Notes under the pieces: model-generated
Told to the model about the DNA's origin: nothing
The model's database searches: none
Seen by the model: only the letters and a program-made list of their open reading frames with translations
In this document: piece after piece, positions 22,427 to 29,805 of the stretch
Layout of the letters: every line of letters starts with the position of its first letter
Numbering within the stretch: the stretch's first letter is position 1
Assembly: GCA_017961625.1 (NCBI GenBank)
Contig: JAGCWY010000093.1
Span: forward strand, 1-64,000
Length of the DNA: 64,000 nucleotides
Reading direction: 5' to 3'
Source: Ruminococcus sp.
Lineage (GTDB): Bacteria; Bacillota; Clostridia; Oscillospirales; Ruminococcaceae
Translations under genes and position numbers: made by a program

Positions 22427-25201
22427 TCAATCCTCCGATGCAAATGCAAGATCCATATTTTCAGCCGCTTTTACAAGTTCAAAAGAGATATCATGAAGCG
22501 TAAGACCATTCTGTGCAAAATAAAGTCTTATAGCAGAAAAACGTGAGAACAACGGTATCTCGCAGGACAAAGAAACAGGCTTACCGTCTGTACCGTTCCA
22601 TGTAAGCGTACCGCAGGGAGTACCCATGCCAAAAATCGTCAAAGGTATCTGCGCAAGAGGACTCTGTGTCGATGAAGCGGTAACAGTTACCTTATACCAG
22701 CCCGGTTCCTTCAATGTAAGAGCAAAGGCATGATTCTGTCCTTTAATACACTTTACATCGCTGAGATCAATTTTCAAATACTTTTCGATATCATAGAATA
22801 TGACAGGTTCATCGGAATCTTCCTCATTATCGGCACGATTAATTATCTTCACTTTATCTGCCTCACCTATTATTCTATTCATAGCATCTGTAGTCAGTAC
22901 AAAGCCGAGGATATTAGTTGCATTACGCTGTAGTTCAGCTCTTGTAATGACACCATTTTTCAGTGAAGTCATTATATCCTCATCAACACTGGCACTGTCA
23001 GAGCAAACCATATACACATCATTCTGAGCCCTTATCATCGGTACATAATAGCTTCTCTTCGGCTCTCTGCCACGGAAGTTTACATTAGCCCACCAGTCAG
23101 TCATAGTAAGCCCCTTAAAGCCCCATTCGTTCCTAAGAATTACAGTATTGAGATCGTAACTTCCTGCCGTCCAAAGACCGTTTACTGCGCCATATGTTGT
23201 CATTATGGTCTTTGCTCCGCCCTCTTTCACAGCTATCTCAAAACCTTTAAGATATATCTCGCGCAAGGCTCTTTCCGAAACGACTGAGTCAAGGAAATGC
23301 CTGTTTGTTTCTTGATTATTTGCACAGCAGTGCTTTACTGTACCGGTAACGCCAATTTCATGTAAACCATTAAGCTCTGCTGCAGCAATCTGACCTGTAA
23401 GGTAGGGATCTTCTGAGAAATATTCGAAATTACGTCCGTTGAGTGGATGACGATGTATGTTCATTCCCGGACCTAGAAGACAATCTACCTTGTTAGCCTT
23501 CATTTCTGTTCCAGTGAAGGTGAAAAGATCATGAACAAGCTCCCTGTTGAAAGTGGAGGCTATCAGAGTACCGTTCGGCAGGCTGAAAGCCTTGGTACCA
23601 CAGTCTAAACGCATACCGGAAGGACCATCAGAACAGCAACAAGCAGGAATACCAAAGCCAGCAAGCTCGTCTGAGACTCCGCCGAAAGCAGATGCAGTGC
23701 CTGGTGTAACTCTCGGACTTCCCATTCCCTCACCGCGCACTATGCTTGAAAGCGCGTTATCCGAAAGCTGGGCAATGAATTCCGCCATTGTATTCTTTCC
23801 ACTTCTGACATCTGTGAGCTTTATACCTTTATCACCAGTATATTTTATTTCCTCGGGCAGTCCGTCTGTACGACGCTTATCCTCGTCAACACTGCTCAAA
23901 GGAGCATTTTCCATTATAAGGCTATAAGCTTCGCCTTGTTTCTGCGGTTTAACACGCTCAAATACTGTAACAGGCGCCATTGCCTGAGAGCATTTTTCCA
24001 CAACAACCGTTTTGTCCTGTACAAAGCTGTAGACCTTTCTTGCCGAGCGCACATCGGAACCCGCATAAAAAGCATATTCTCCGTCTTCAAGTACCCAGCA
24101 ATACGGATGTCCGGAACCTCCGAAATCATCATATGAAGCAAGCTTTTCTTTATTTACAGATATTGTGATATTCTGAGATTCGCCGGACTTAAGCTCTCTT
24201 GTCTTCTCAAAGCCGCAAAGCTCTCTTGCAGGCTGACCCAGTTTGCCCTGAGGCTTGCATATATATAGCTGAACAACTTCTTTGCCAGGATATTTTCCTG
24301 TATTGGTGACTTTAAAGACAAACTTAAGCTCTTTTTCACCGCTTACTGAAACAGCCTCTATATCAAATGAGGTATAAGACAGACCAAAGCCAAAGGGATA
24401 AATTACCTTCTCTTTTGCAAAGGTCTCAAACCAACGATAACCCACGTAAATATCTTCGGCATAGACATCTCTGTCCTTGCCGCCAAAATATGCGTCCGAA
24501 GGATAATCGCTTATCACACCAGCTATTGTATCAGGCAGCTTTCCCGACGGACTTACCTTTCCGGTAAGTACAGCCGCCGTACCTGTTCCACCTGTCATTC
24601 CTCCCTGCCATACATATAATAAAGCGTCAGGGCTTATGCTGTTTAAATCATTGATATCTATCAGACTTCCAACATTAAGAAGTACTATTACCTTGCTGAA
24701 ATACTTTCTTACCTTCCTGAGCATATCTATTTCCAGCTCGGATAATAGATATGAGCCCGGCTCTGTTTTAGCATCCTGCTCCTCGCCGGCAGTCCTACCT
24801 ATTATAATGATAGCTCTGCTACCGGTTGCAGCAGCGGCCTTAACAATACTGTCTTCAAGAGGCATTTCCTTCTGGGACCACGGTTCAGCTCCCCAGCCAT
24901 CTCCCTGTTCAAAGGAATTTTCTTCGTCCCATTTCCGGTATATTTCAAGAAGCTCTTCATTTATCCTTACACCTGCTTCTATCATTCCGTCTACTATGCC
25001 CGTGACTTTTGAAACATTGACCATTCCGCCAGATCCAGTACCACTTTTATAATAATGAAGCTGTATCCTTCCGAATACTGATACAGTTTCATTCATATCA
25101 AGCGGCAGTGCGCCGTTGTCGTTCTTAAGCATTACGATGCCTTCCGAGACCGTTTCAGCTGCCTTTGCAAGATATTTTTCCCAATCAAGTATTTTTTCCA
25201 T
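22427..25201 (-). CDS. Glycoside hydrolase family 3 beta-glucosidase, permuted domain order
   Basis: A 924-residue intracellular enzyme (no signal peptide). The usual GH3 C-terminal sandwich domain comes first (about residues 15-235, ending near SPSGKLPDTIA), followed by the fibronectin-III-like domain (290-360, VTNTGKYPGKEVVQLY), a linker, and the GH3 catalytic barrel (about 515-715: DGPSGMRL, GPGMNIHRHPLNGRNFEYFSEDP, KHCCANNQETNR). The nucleophile aspartate lies in LTMTDWW (about D702). An extra beta-rich domain covers about 770-924. This swapped order is known from Ruminococcus albus and Butyrivibrio fibrisolvens beta-glucosidases. It would release glucose from imported cellodextrins. The start at 25201 is fixed by the GAGGTGA site. 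Confidence 0.92.
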   Translation of the reverse strand: MEKILDWEKYLAKAAETVSEGIVMLKNDNGALPLDMNETVSVFGRIQLHYYKSGTGSGGMVNVSKVTGIVDGMIEAGVRINEELLEIYRKWDEENSFEQGDGWGAEPWSQKEMPLEDSIVKAAAATGSRAIIIIGRTAGEEQDAKTEPGSYLLSELEIDMLRKVRKYFSKVIVLLNVGSLIDINDLNSISPDALLYVWQGGMTGGTGTAAVLTGKVSPSGKLPDTIAGVISDYPSDAYFGGKDRDVYAEDIYVGYRWFETFAKEKVIYPFGFGLSYTSFDIEAVSVSGEKELKFVFKVTNTGKYPGKEVVQLYICKPQGKLGQPARELCGFEKTRELKSGESQNITISVNKEKLASYDDFGGSGHPYCWVLEDGEYAFYAGSDVRSARKVYSFVQDKTVVVEKCSQAMAPVTVFERVKPQKQGEAYSLIMENAPLSSVDEDKRRTDGLPEEIKYTGDKGIKLTDVRSGKNTMAEFIAQLSDNALSSIVRGEGMGSPRVTPGTASAFGGVSDELAGFGIPACCCSDGPSGMRLDCGTKAFSLPNGTLIASTFNRELVHDLFTFTGTEMKANKVDCLLGPGMNIHRHPLNGRNFEYFSEDPYLTGQIAAAELNGLHEIGVTGTVKHCCANNQETNRHFLDSVVSERALREIYLKGFEIAVKEGGAKTIMTTYGAVNGLWTAGSYDLNTVILRNEWGFKGLTMTDWWANVNFRGREPKRSYYVPMIRAQNDVYMVCSDSASVDEDIMTSLKNGVITRAELQRNATNILGFVLTTDAMNRIIGEADKVKIINRADNEEDSDEPVIFYDIEKYLKIDLSDVKCIKGQNHAFALTLKEPGWYKVTVTASSTQSPLAQIPLTIFGMGTPCGTLTWNGTDGKPVSLSCEIPLFSRFSAIRLYFAQNGLTLHDISFELVKAAENMDLAFASED

Positions 25202-25234
25202 AGATATCACCTCTTTGGTAAAGTAAGTGATTAT

Positions 25235-25263
25235 ATTATAACAAATTTTTCTCTTCTTTGCAA
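25235..25263 (-). promoter_or_regulatory. Promoter of the GH3 gene
   Basis: Minus strand TTGCAA, 17-base spacer, TATAAT, leader about 25 bases. Confidence 0.65.
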
Positions 25264-25307
25264 GGGTTTTGATTCAGTTTTAACAAAAGAAATGATACAA
25301 AAAACAA

Positions 25308-25336
25308 AAACGGCAAAGCACTCAGCCTCGCCGTTT
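25308..25336 (-). terminator. Terminator of the rubrerythrin gene
   Basis: AAACGGC and GCCGTTT bracket a longer weak hairpin; the minus strand continues with TTTTTGTTTTTTG, a clear U tract. Confidence 0.7.
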
Positions 25337-25348
25337 AATTTATATATA

Positions 25349-25900
25349 TCAGCCGAAATATCTCTTGAGAAGCCCTTCAAATGCCTTGCCGTGACGAGCC
25401 TCGTCCTTTGCCATTTCATGAACTGTATCATGGATAGCGTCAAGATTGAGCTCCTTAGCTCTCTTTGCGAGCTTAAGCTTACCCTCTGTAGCTCCGTGCT
25501 CGGCAGCAACTCTCTTTTCGAGATTTTCTTTTGTGGAGGAAGAGAGGACCTCTCCTAAAAGTTCAGCAAACTTTGCAGCGTGCTCAGCCTCCTCGTAAGC
25601 AGCCTTTTCCCAGTATGCACCAATCTCAGCGTAGCCTTCCCTGTATGCTACTCTTGCCATTGCAAGGTACATACCAACCTCTGTACATTCTCCTGTGAAA
25701 TTTGAACGAAGACCGTCAATTATCTCAGTATCTGTTACAGCCTTTGCCACTCCGAGCTCGTGCTCACAAGCAAATACAAGCTTACCGCCTGTTTCCTTTT
25801 CAATAAACTTGGATCCTGGAACTCCGCACTGAGGACATTTCTCAGGGGGTGCATCTCCTTCGTGAACGTATCCGCAAACGGGACATACATAAGTCTTCAT
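25349..25900 (-). CDS. Reverse rubrerythrin-type NADH peroxidase
   Basis: A 183-residue protein with a rubredoxin domain at the N-terminus (CPVCGYVH...CPQCGVPGS, residues 5-30) followed by a ferritin-like four-helix bundle carrying diiron ligands in EC...E, EEAEHAAKF and EARHGKAFEG. Rubredoxin first is the reverse rubrerythrin layout, found in anaerobic clostridia, where the enzyme reduces H2O2 and O2 in the cytoplasm with electrons from NADH via a rubredoxin reductase. Length is typical. It is monocistronic, next to a Crp/Fnr regulator that may respond to oxidative conditions. Confidence 0.9.
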   Translation of the reverse strand: MKTYVCPVCGYVHEGDAPPEKCPQCGVPGSKFIEKETGGKLVFACEHELGVAKAVTDTEIIDGLRSNFTGECTEVGMYLAMARVAYREGYAEIGAYWEKAAYEEAEHAAKFAELLGEVLSSSTKENLEKRVAAEHGATEGKLKLAKRAKELNLDAIHDTVHEMAKDEARHGKAFEGLLKRYFG

Positions 25901-25975
25901 AATCTTTTTCCTCCATTGTTATAAAATTATTGTTGAGTCCTAGCTAAGACAGCTGCCTTGCTTATATGGACATAA

Positions 25976-26242
25976 TCAAACCGAATGTTTAACTCTGTCG
26001 TGCTCTTCCGCACGCTTTCCATTATTGAAGCGGTCAAGAGTACCTACGAGGTAACCAGTGATTCTTCTTATCCTATCAAAGGGAACATCTTTGGCAAAAT
26101 CGTACTGAAGATCGACATAGTCTCCGTCAATCTTTACGGTCATACCAAGTATCTCTCTGTCACTGTACTTCCTTTTGCCGTAATCAATATAAGCATTAAT
26201 TTCGTCCTGAGAAATCTGTTCGCCTATAACATTTACATTCAT
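25976..26242 (-). CDS. Stand-alone NrdD-like glycyl-radical C-terminal domain protein (88 aa)
   Basis: The 88-residue protein ends in RIRRITGYLVGTLDRFNNGK...DRVKH, which is the C-terminal glycyl-radical loop of class III anaerobic ribonucleotide reductase (NrdD). G63 in RITGYLV is at the radical position; the stretch fits the glycyl-radical pattern except for T in place of C/S/A before the glycine. The zinc-binding cysteines that precede this loop in full-length NrdD are absent, as is the catalytic barrel. Residues 1-58 are a separate small domain with VKIDGDYVDLQYDF. GGAGG precedes the ATG at 26242; a longer frame upstream overlaps the divergent promoter. By analogy with YfiD/GrcA it may be a spare radical domain, which is inference. 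Confidence 0.75.
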   Translation of the reverse strand: MNVNVIGEQISQDEINAYIDYGKRKYSDREILGMTVKIDGDYVDLQYDFAKDVPFDRIRRITGYLVGTLDRFNNGKRAEEHDRVKHSV

Positions 26243-26281
26243 TGTGATCGACCTCCGTAAAAATTTGTATTGACTATAGTA

Positions 26282-26310
26282 TTGACATTTGATTGAATAT
26301 ATTGTATCAT
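26282..26310 (+). promoter_or_regulatory. Promoter of the Crp/Fnr-family gene
   Basis: TTGACA, 17-base spacer, TATCAT, followed by a short leader that holds the palindrome at 26328-26343. Confidence 0.65.
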
Positions 26311-26327
26311 ATAAAAAACAAAAAATC

Positions 26328-26343
26328 TGTTGCTTATGCAACA
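26328..26343. promoter_or_regulatory. Palindrome TGTTGC-N4-GCAACA: candidate operator or leader hairpin
   Basis: A perfect 6-4-6 inverted repeat lies immediately before the AAAGGAG ribosome site of the Crp/Fnr-type gene and upstream of the divergent glycyl-radical gene. Crp/Fnr proteins bind symmetric sites with this half-site spacing, so autoregulation is likely; as RNA it would form a small hairpin next to the ribosome site. Confidence 0.5.
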
Positions 26344-26357
26344 AAGGAGTTAAAAAT

Positions 26358-27017
26358 ATGTTACCTGAGGATAACGTTTTATTCAAGGGAATAAATCCCG
26401 AAGACTGCCGCCGTATGATAACCTGTTTCAATGCAGATATAAGAGCATTCAAGCCCAACAGCCGTATAATGGACTACTCTGACAATTCAGATAAACTTGG
26501 AATTATTCTTAACGGCACGGCTGTTATGGTAAGATACGACGTAAACGGTGTGCGCTCTATAATGGAATCTCTCGGTGAACAGAGCGTATTTGGTGTGTAC
26601 TTCACCTTTACAGCCTCCCAACGAAGCGGTATAGAGATAGTTGCAGAAAGCGAATGTGAGGTAATGTTCGTCAGACGTTCAGAAATAACTAAAAGATGCG
26701 AGAACGCTTGTCAATGTCATTCAAGGGTGGTCGAAAACCTTCTTGATCTCATGTCAGAAAAAGCTATTTCTCTAAACGAAAGGATAGAAGTCCTCAGCCA
26801 GCGTTCAATTGAAGATAAGCTCATAAGCTGTCTGAGTATCATAGAAGAAAAGACGCCTAAGGGAAAATCCCCTCAGATACCATTTTCCACCACCGCCTTA
26901 TCGGATTACCTGTGCGTGAACAGGAGCGCTTTGCAGCGCGAGATATCACGACTTAAAAGAGAGGGCGTACTTACTATATCCAAAAGGAAATTCAAACTCA
27001 TGAGATATTCCGATTAG
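26358..27017 (+). CDS. Crp/Fnr family transcriptional regulator
   Basis: A 219-residue regulator: cyclic-nucleotide-binding-like beta barrel (about residues 15-125, LGIILNGTAVMVRYDVNG...ESLGEQSVFG), a dimerisation helix, and a winged helix-turn-helix (about 150-215, STTALSDYLCVNRSALQREISRLKREGVL). Two cysteines (ENACQCHS, about 112-118) follow the barrel; the four-cysteine Fe-S pattern of Fnr is not seen, so the signal may be a small molecule, redox state or metal. It is divergent from the glycyl-radical domain gene. The ATG at 26358 is chosen for AAAGGAG; an upstream extension is unlikely. Confidence 0.85.
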   Translation: MLPEDNVLFKGINPEDCRRMITCFNADIRAFKPNSRIMDYSDNSDKLGIILNGTAVMVRYDVNGVRSIMESLGEQSVFGVYFTFTASQRSGIEIVAESECEVMFVRRSEITKRCENACQCHSRVVENLLDLMSEKAISLNERIEVLSQRSIEDKLISCLSIIEEKTPKGKSPQIPFSTTALSDYLCVNRSALQREISRLKREGVLTISKRKFKLMRYSD

Positions 27018-27022
27018 ACATA

Positions 27023-27051
27023 TTGACATCAATAATTATATATGATATAAT
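27023..27051 (+). promoter_or_regulatory. Promoter of uppP
   Basis: TTGACA, 17-base spacer, TATAAT, six bases after the stop of the regulator gene. Confidence 0.7.
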
Positions 27052-27090
27052 ATCAGTTGTATTTTCAACCTGAAAGGAACAGATCAAAAT

Positions 27091-27954
27091 ATGATATGGG
27101 AAATAATCAAAACAATAATACTCGGAATAGTTGAAGGTATCACAGAATGGCTCCCTATAAGTAGCACAGGTCACCTGATACTTGTAGGAGAATTCCTCAA
27201 GCTCGACAAATCAGAAGATTTCAAGGAAATGTTCGACGTTGTTATACAGTTCGGCGCAATACTTGCCGTTGTTGTAATCTTCTGGAAGAAGCTCTGGCCC
27301 TTCGGCAAAAAGGATAATGCTCATCCGCTCAACAAATCCCCCTTCGGTCAGATTATAAAGACCGATATCTTTCAGATGTGGTTCAAGGTGCTTGTAGCCT
27401 GTATCCCCGCTGCTATCGTCGGATTCCTTCTTGATGACTGGATCGACGAGCATTTCTACAATCCGTGGACAGTTGCGGTGGCACTGATAGTCTTCGGTAT
27501 CGCCTTCATCGTTGTTGAAAACTGGAACAAAAGCAGAAAACCAAAGATAAATACCATTGCAGAACTCACATACAACGCTGCACTGATAATCGGTATATTC
27601 CAGCTCATAGCCGCTATATTCCCCGGAACATCACGTTCAGGCGCTACAATCGTAGGAGCTCTTCTTATCGGAGTTTCAAGAACTGTAGCTGCTGAATTCA
27701 CTTTCTATCTTGCTATTCCTGTAATGTTCGGCGCCAGCCTACTGAAGCTCGTTAAATTCGGCTTTGATTTTACCGGAAGCGAGCTCGCTGTTCTCTTTAT
27801 CGGATGCGTAGTAGCGTTTGCAGTCTCAATCTTTGTTATCAAATTCCTTATGGACTATATAAAAAAGCACGATTTCAAAGTATTCGGATGGTATCGTATA
27901 GTACTTGGAATACTTGTCATAGTATATTTCAGCATTAAGGCTATAGTGAAATAA
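27091..27954 (+). CDS. uppP: Undecaprenyl-diphosphatase
   Basis: A 287-residue polytopic BacA/UppP-family protein that removes a phosphate from undecaprenyl diphosphate to recycle the lipid carrier of wall synthesis; it is linked to bacitracin resistance. The two signature motifs are present: EGITEWLPISSTGHL (about residues 15-29) and FPGTSRSGATI (about 177-187). About eight membrane helices are visible. It has its own promoter and terminator. Confidence 0.95.
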   Translation: MIWEIIKTIILGIVEGITEWLPISSTGHLILVGEFLKLDKSEDFKEMFDVVIQFGAILAVVVIFWKKLWPFGKKDNAHPLNKSPFGQIIKTDIFQMWFKVLVACIPAAIVGFLLDDWIDEHFYNPWTVAVALIVFGIAFIVVENWNKSRKPKINTIAELTYNAALIIGIFQLIAAIFPGTSRSGATIVGALLIGVSRTVAAEFTFYLAIPVMFGASLLKLVKFGFDFTGSELAVLFIGCVVAFAVSIFVIKFLMDYIKKHDFKVFGWYRIVLGILVIVYFSIKAIVK

Positions 27955-27965
27955 ATATCATGTAA

Positions 27966-27990
27966 AAAGGCATCTCATTGAGCTGCCTTT
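27966..27990. terminator. Terminator of uppP
   Basis: AAAGGCA, inner CTC-loop-GAG, TGCCTTT. The stem overlaps the last codons of the transposase fragment that lies on the other strand. Confidence 0.6.
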
Positions 27991-28181
27991 CTTAAGAGAG
28001 TTTCCAGATCAAATTGTGGGCGACCTGTCCTGCAGTCCTTCTCAACAAGATATTTCTTTAGGTCAATTTGATCTAAAACTTCAACAAAAGAATACACTGA
28101 GTCGTTTATATCTATAATTCTTTCATAATCCACTGGTAATTTCAGTTGGATTGGTTTATAATAGTTCTCAGTGGTTATCAT
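27975..28181 (-). pseudogene. IS1182-family transposase, N-terminal fragment
   Basis: From the methionine at 28181 about 69 codons resemble the N-terminus of IS1182-type transposases: MITTENYYKPIQLKLPVDYE, then INDSVYSFVEVLDQIDLKKYLVEKDCRTGRPQFDLETLL. The frame ends in the terminator of uppP, so the catalytic DDE part and the rest of the element (over 1 kb) are missing. No ribosome site or terminal inverted repeats are visible. It is a decayed remnant, and the deletion end point lies at the uppP terminator. Confidence 0.7.
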
Positions 28182-28260
28182 TTTTGGTAATTTGATTATA
28201 TCACTAAAAACAGCTGCACGCAAGTTTTGTTGTGCAGTTTGTTTTTTTGCTATAAAATTT

Positions 28261-28281
28261 GGGGCCTCTTTACGAGGCCCC
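28261..28281 (-). terminator. Terminator of the PC4-like gene
   Basis: GGGGCCTC, loop, GAGGCCCC: a strong GC-rich 8-bp stem downstream of the PC4-like gene, followed on the minus strand by AAATTTTATAG. Confidence 0.7.
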
Positions 28282-28323
28282 GTGTTCGTTTGGGAGACTG
28301 ATTTTTTTACAGTCCCTTTCGTA

Positions 28324-28560
28324 TTATTCTTCGAAAGAATCAAGATCAATGCCTGCAAGAAGCTCCTTAAGCTCTGCAAGTTCGTCAGCCGTCAGAGTAA
28401 CGCCTTTTCCCATTCTTGAATGATCCGGTGACCACTCACGAATATCGTACTTCGGCTCGTACTCGTTCCAACTTACCATATTGAGCTCCTTTGTCCAGCC
28501 CTTGGCATTTTCAGAAAGAACGCCTATTTTCTCAGTTATTTCGTATTTAAGCTCTGCCAT
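28324..28560 (-). CDS. YdbC/PC4-like ssDNA-binding protein
   Basis: A 78-residue protein of the PC4-like family typified by lactococcal YdbC: KYEITEKIGVLSENAKGWTKELNMVSWN, then PKYDIREWSPDHSRMGKGVTLTADELAELKELL. These small dimeric proteins bind single-stranded DNA or RNA through a beta-sheet; they are linked to transcription or DNA repair. The start at 28560 follows AAAGGAG; a longer open frame lacks a ribosome site. It is monocistronic. Confidence 0.85.
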   Translation of the reverse strand: MAELKYEITEKIGVLSENAKGWTKELNMVSWNEYEPKYDIREWSPDHSRMGKGVTLTADELAELKELLAGIDLDSFEE

Positions 28561-28658
28561 TTTGACTTCTCCTTTCAAGATCCGGTTTTAAAACCATTTC
28601 AATTTGATATTATATCATATAATAAAAGATTTGTCCATACCTGAAAGAAAAAATTTTT

Positions 28659-28961
28659 TTAAATCGAAATTCTCAGAAAATCAAGGGCTTTACCATAAAG
28701 CTGCCTTGGCTTTGATCTGTTTGTGATAAGAGATTCCGCAAATAAGACTGCATCTTCAATATTCCGAGAAAAATCAGGTATACACTCCTTCTCGCCACTT
28801 TTTCTGTCTATGACTTCCACGCCGTATGTAATCACTTCGTCGCCATAAAACTGCATTCTGCCGCTCAGAACCCTGTATGCTACCTTATTGTCACCGTATA
28901 TCTCCATATACAGAGTCTTGTCGTGTACCTCTCTCATCTTTTTCTTAACTATCCCGAACAT
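28659..28961 (-). CDS. Small conserved protein, possibly DUF6514 family (100 aa)
   Basis: The 100-residue protein has a basic N-terminus, a beta-rich centre (KVAYRVLSGRMQFYGDEVITYGVEVIDRKSGE) and a helical end (NIEDAVLFAESLITNRSKPRQLYGKALDFL). The pattern resembles short clostridial proteins listed as DUF6514; I am not certain of that match. No signal, membrane helix or cysteines are seen. AAAGGAG precedes the ATG at 28961. Function is unknown, and neighbours give no clue. Confidence 0.6.
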   Translation of the reverse strand: MFGIVKKKMREVHDKTLYMEIYGDNKVAYRVLSGRMQFYGDEVITYGVEVIDRKSGEKECIPDFSRNIEDAVLFAESLITNRSKPRQLYGKALDFLRISI

Positions 28962-29094
28962 TTTACTGCTCCTTTCTTTTTTACTGCCTACTGACATTTT
29001 TATTATATCATCGGCAACAGTAAAAGTGAACAGGTATTTTTTTGTAAAACTGTAGGATTATTCAGATAATTTGACGAATCCGCAGAGCAGTCCG

Positions 29095-29787
29095 TTATTC
29101 CATATCGTTTATCTGCATATAGATACGCTGCATCTGCATATCCGTCTCAGCAATACGCTCTGCACACTCCCTAAGTTCTTCGGATATCTCGTTAGGTATC
29201 TCGGAGGAGGTCTTGTATTTCAACTGATGTTCAAGACTTGCCCAGAAATCCATTGCTATGGTCCGTATCTGTATTTCGACAGGAGCATACTCCTTGTGAG
29301 TCGAAAGGTATACCGGAACGTTAAGCACAATATGATAGCTGCGGTAGCCGCTTGGTTTCGGTTGTTTTATGTAGTCCTTTCTCTTTATCACGGTAAAATC
29401 ATCTCGTCTGCCCAGCATTTCAACTATCGCATAGATATCAGTGATATAATAGCATGTGACACGAATGCCTGCTAGATCGAGGAGATTCTTCCTTGCTGCC
29501 TCCGTAGTTATTGGCAGCCCCTTTTTTTGCAGCTTGCCTATTATCGACTGCGGCGATTTGAGTCTGCTTTCAATATTATGTATCGGATTGCGCTGAAATT
29601 TAACGCCGAATTCATTATCGAGAATATTCAAATAGGTTTTGACGACCTCTATTGCCGAGTCATACAGATGCTGAAGCTGCAAAAAATCGTAGAAGACGTG
29701 TGAAAACATTTCCTTCATGGATTCGCTGTTATCAGCAAGTGCAGGAAGATTGTCAAACGCCTCTTCGTAAAAATCCCTTTCGCTCAT
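29095..29787 (-). CDS. Small alarmone synthetase (GTP pyrophosphokinase family)
   Basis: A 230-residue RelP/RelQ-type enzyme with only the (p)ppGpp synthetase domain; the HD hydrolase and regulatory domains of RelA/SpoT are missing. Synthetase motifs are visible: IESRLKSPQSIIGKL, LAGIRVTCYYITDIY, KPSGYRSYHIVL, and VEIQIRTIAMDFWASLEHQLKYK with the catalytic glutamate. It makes ppGpp or pGpp in stress. It ends near a gap with no clear terminator and lies 18 bases after the ABC transporter gene, so both may share one mRNA. Confidence 0.88.
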   Translation of the reverse strand: MSERDFYEEAFDNLPALADNSESMKEMFSHVFYDFLQLQHLYDSAIEVVKTYLNILDNEFGVKFQRNPIHNIESRLKSPQSIIGKLQKKGLPITTEAARKNLLDLAGIRVTCYYITDIYAIVEMLGRRDDFTVIKRKDYIKQPKPSGYRSYHIVLNVPVYLSTHKEYAPVEIQIRTIAMDFWASLEHQLKYKTSSEIPNEISEELRECAERIAETDMQMQRIYMQINDME

Positions 29788-29805
29788 GTAATTTCATTCC
29801 CTTCT

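Noticed and set aside
26243..26458. N-terminal extension of the glycyl-radical protein
   Set aside because: It covers the divergent promoter and regulator start; the ATG at 26242 has GGAGG.
29071..29475. Plus-strand frame opposite the alarmone synthetase
   Set aside because: No ribosome site; it is the complement of the conserved synthetase motifs.
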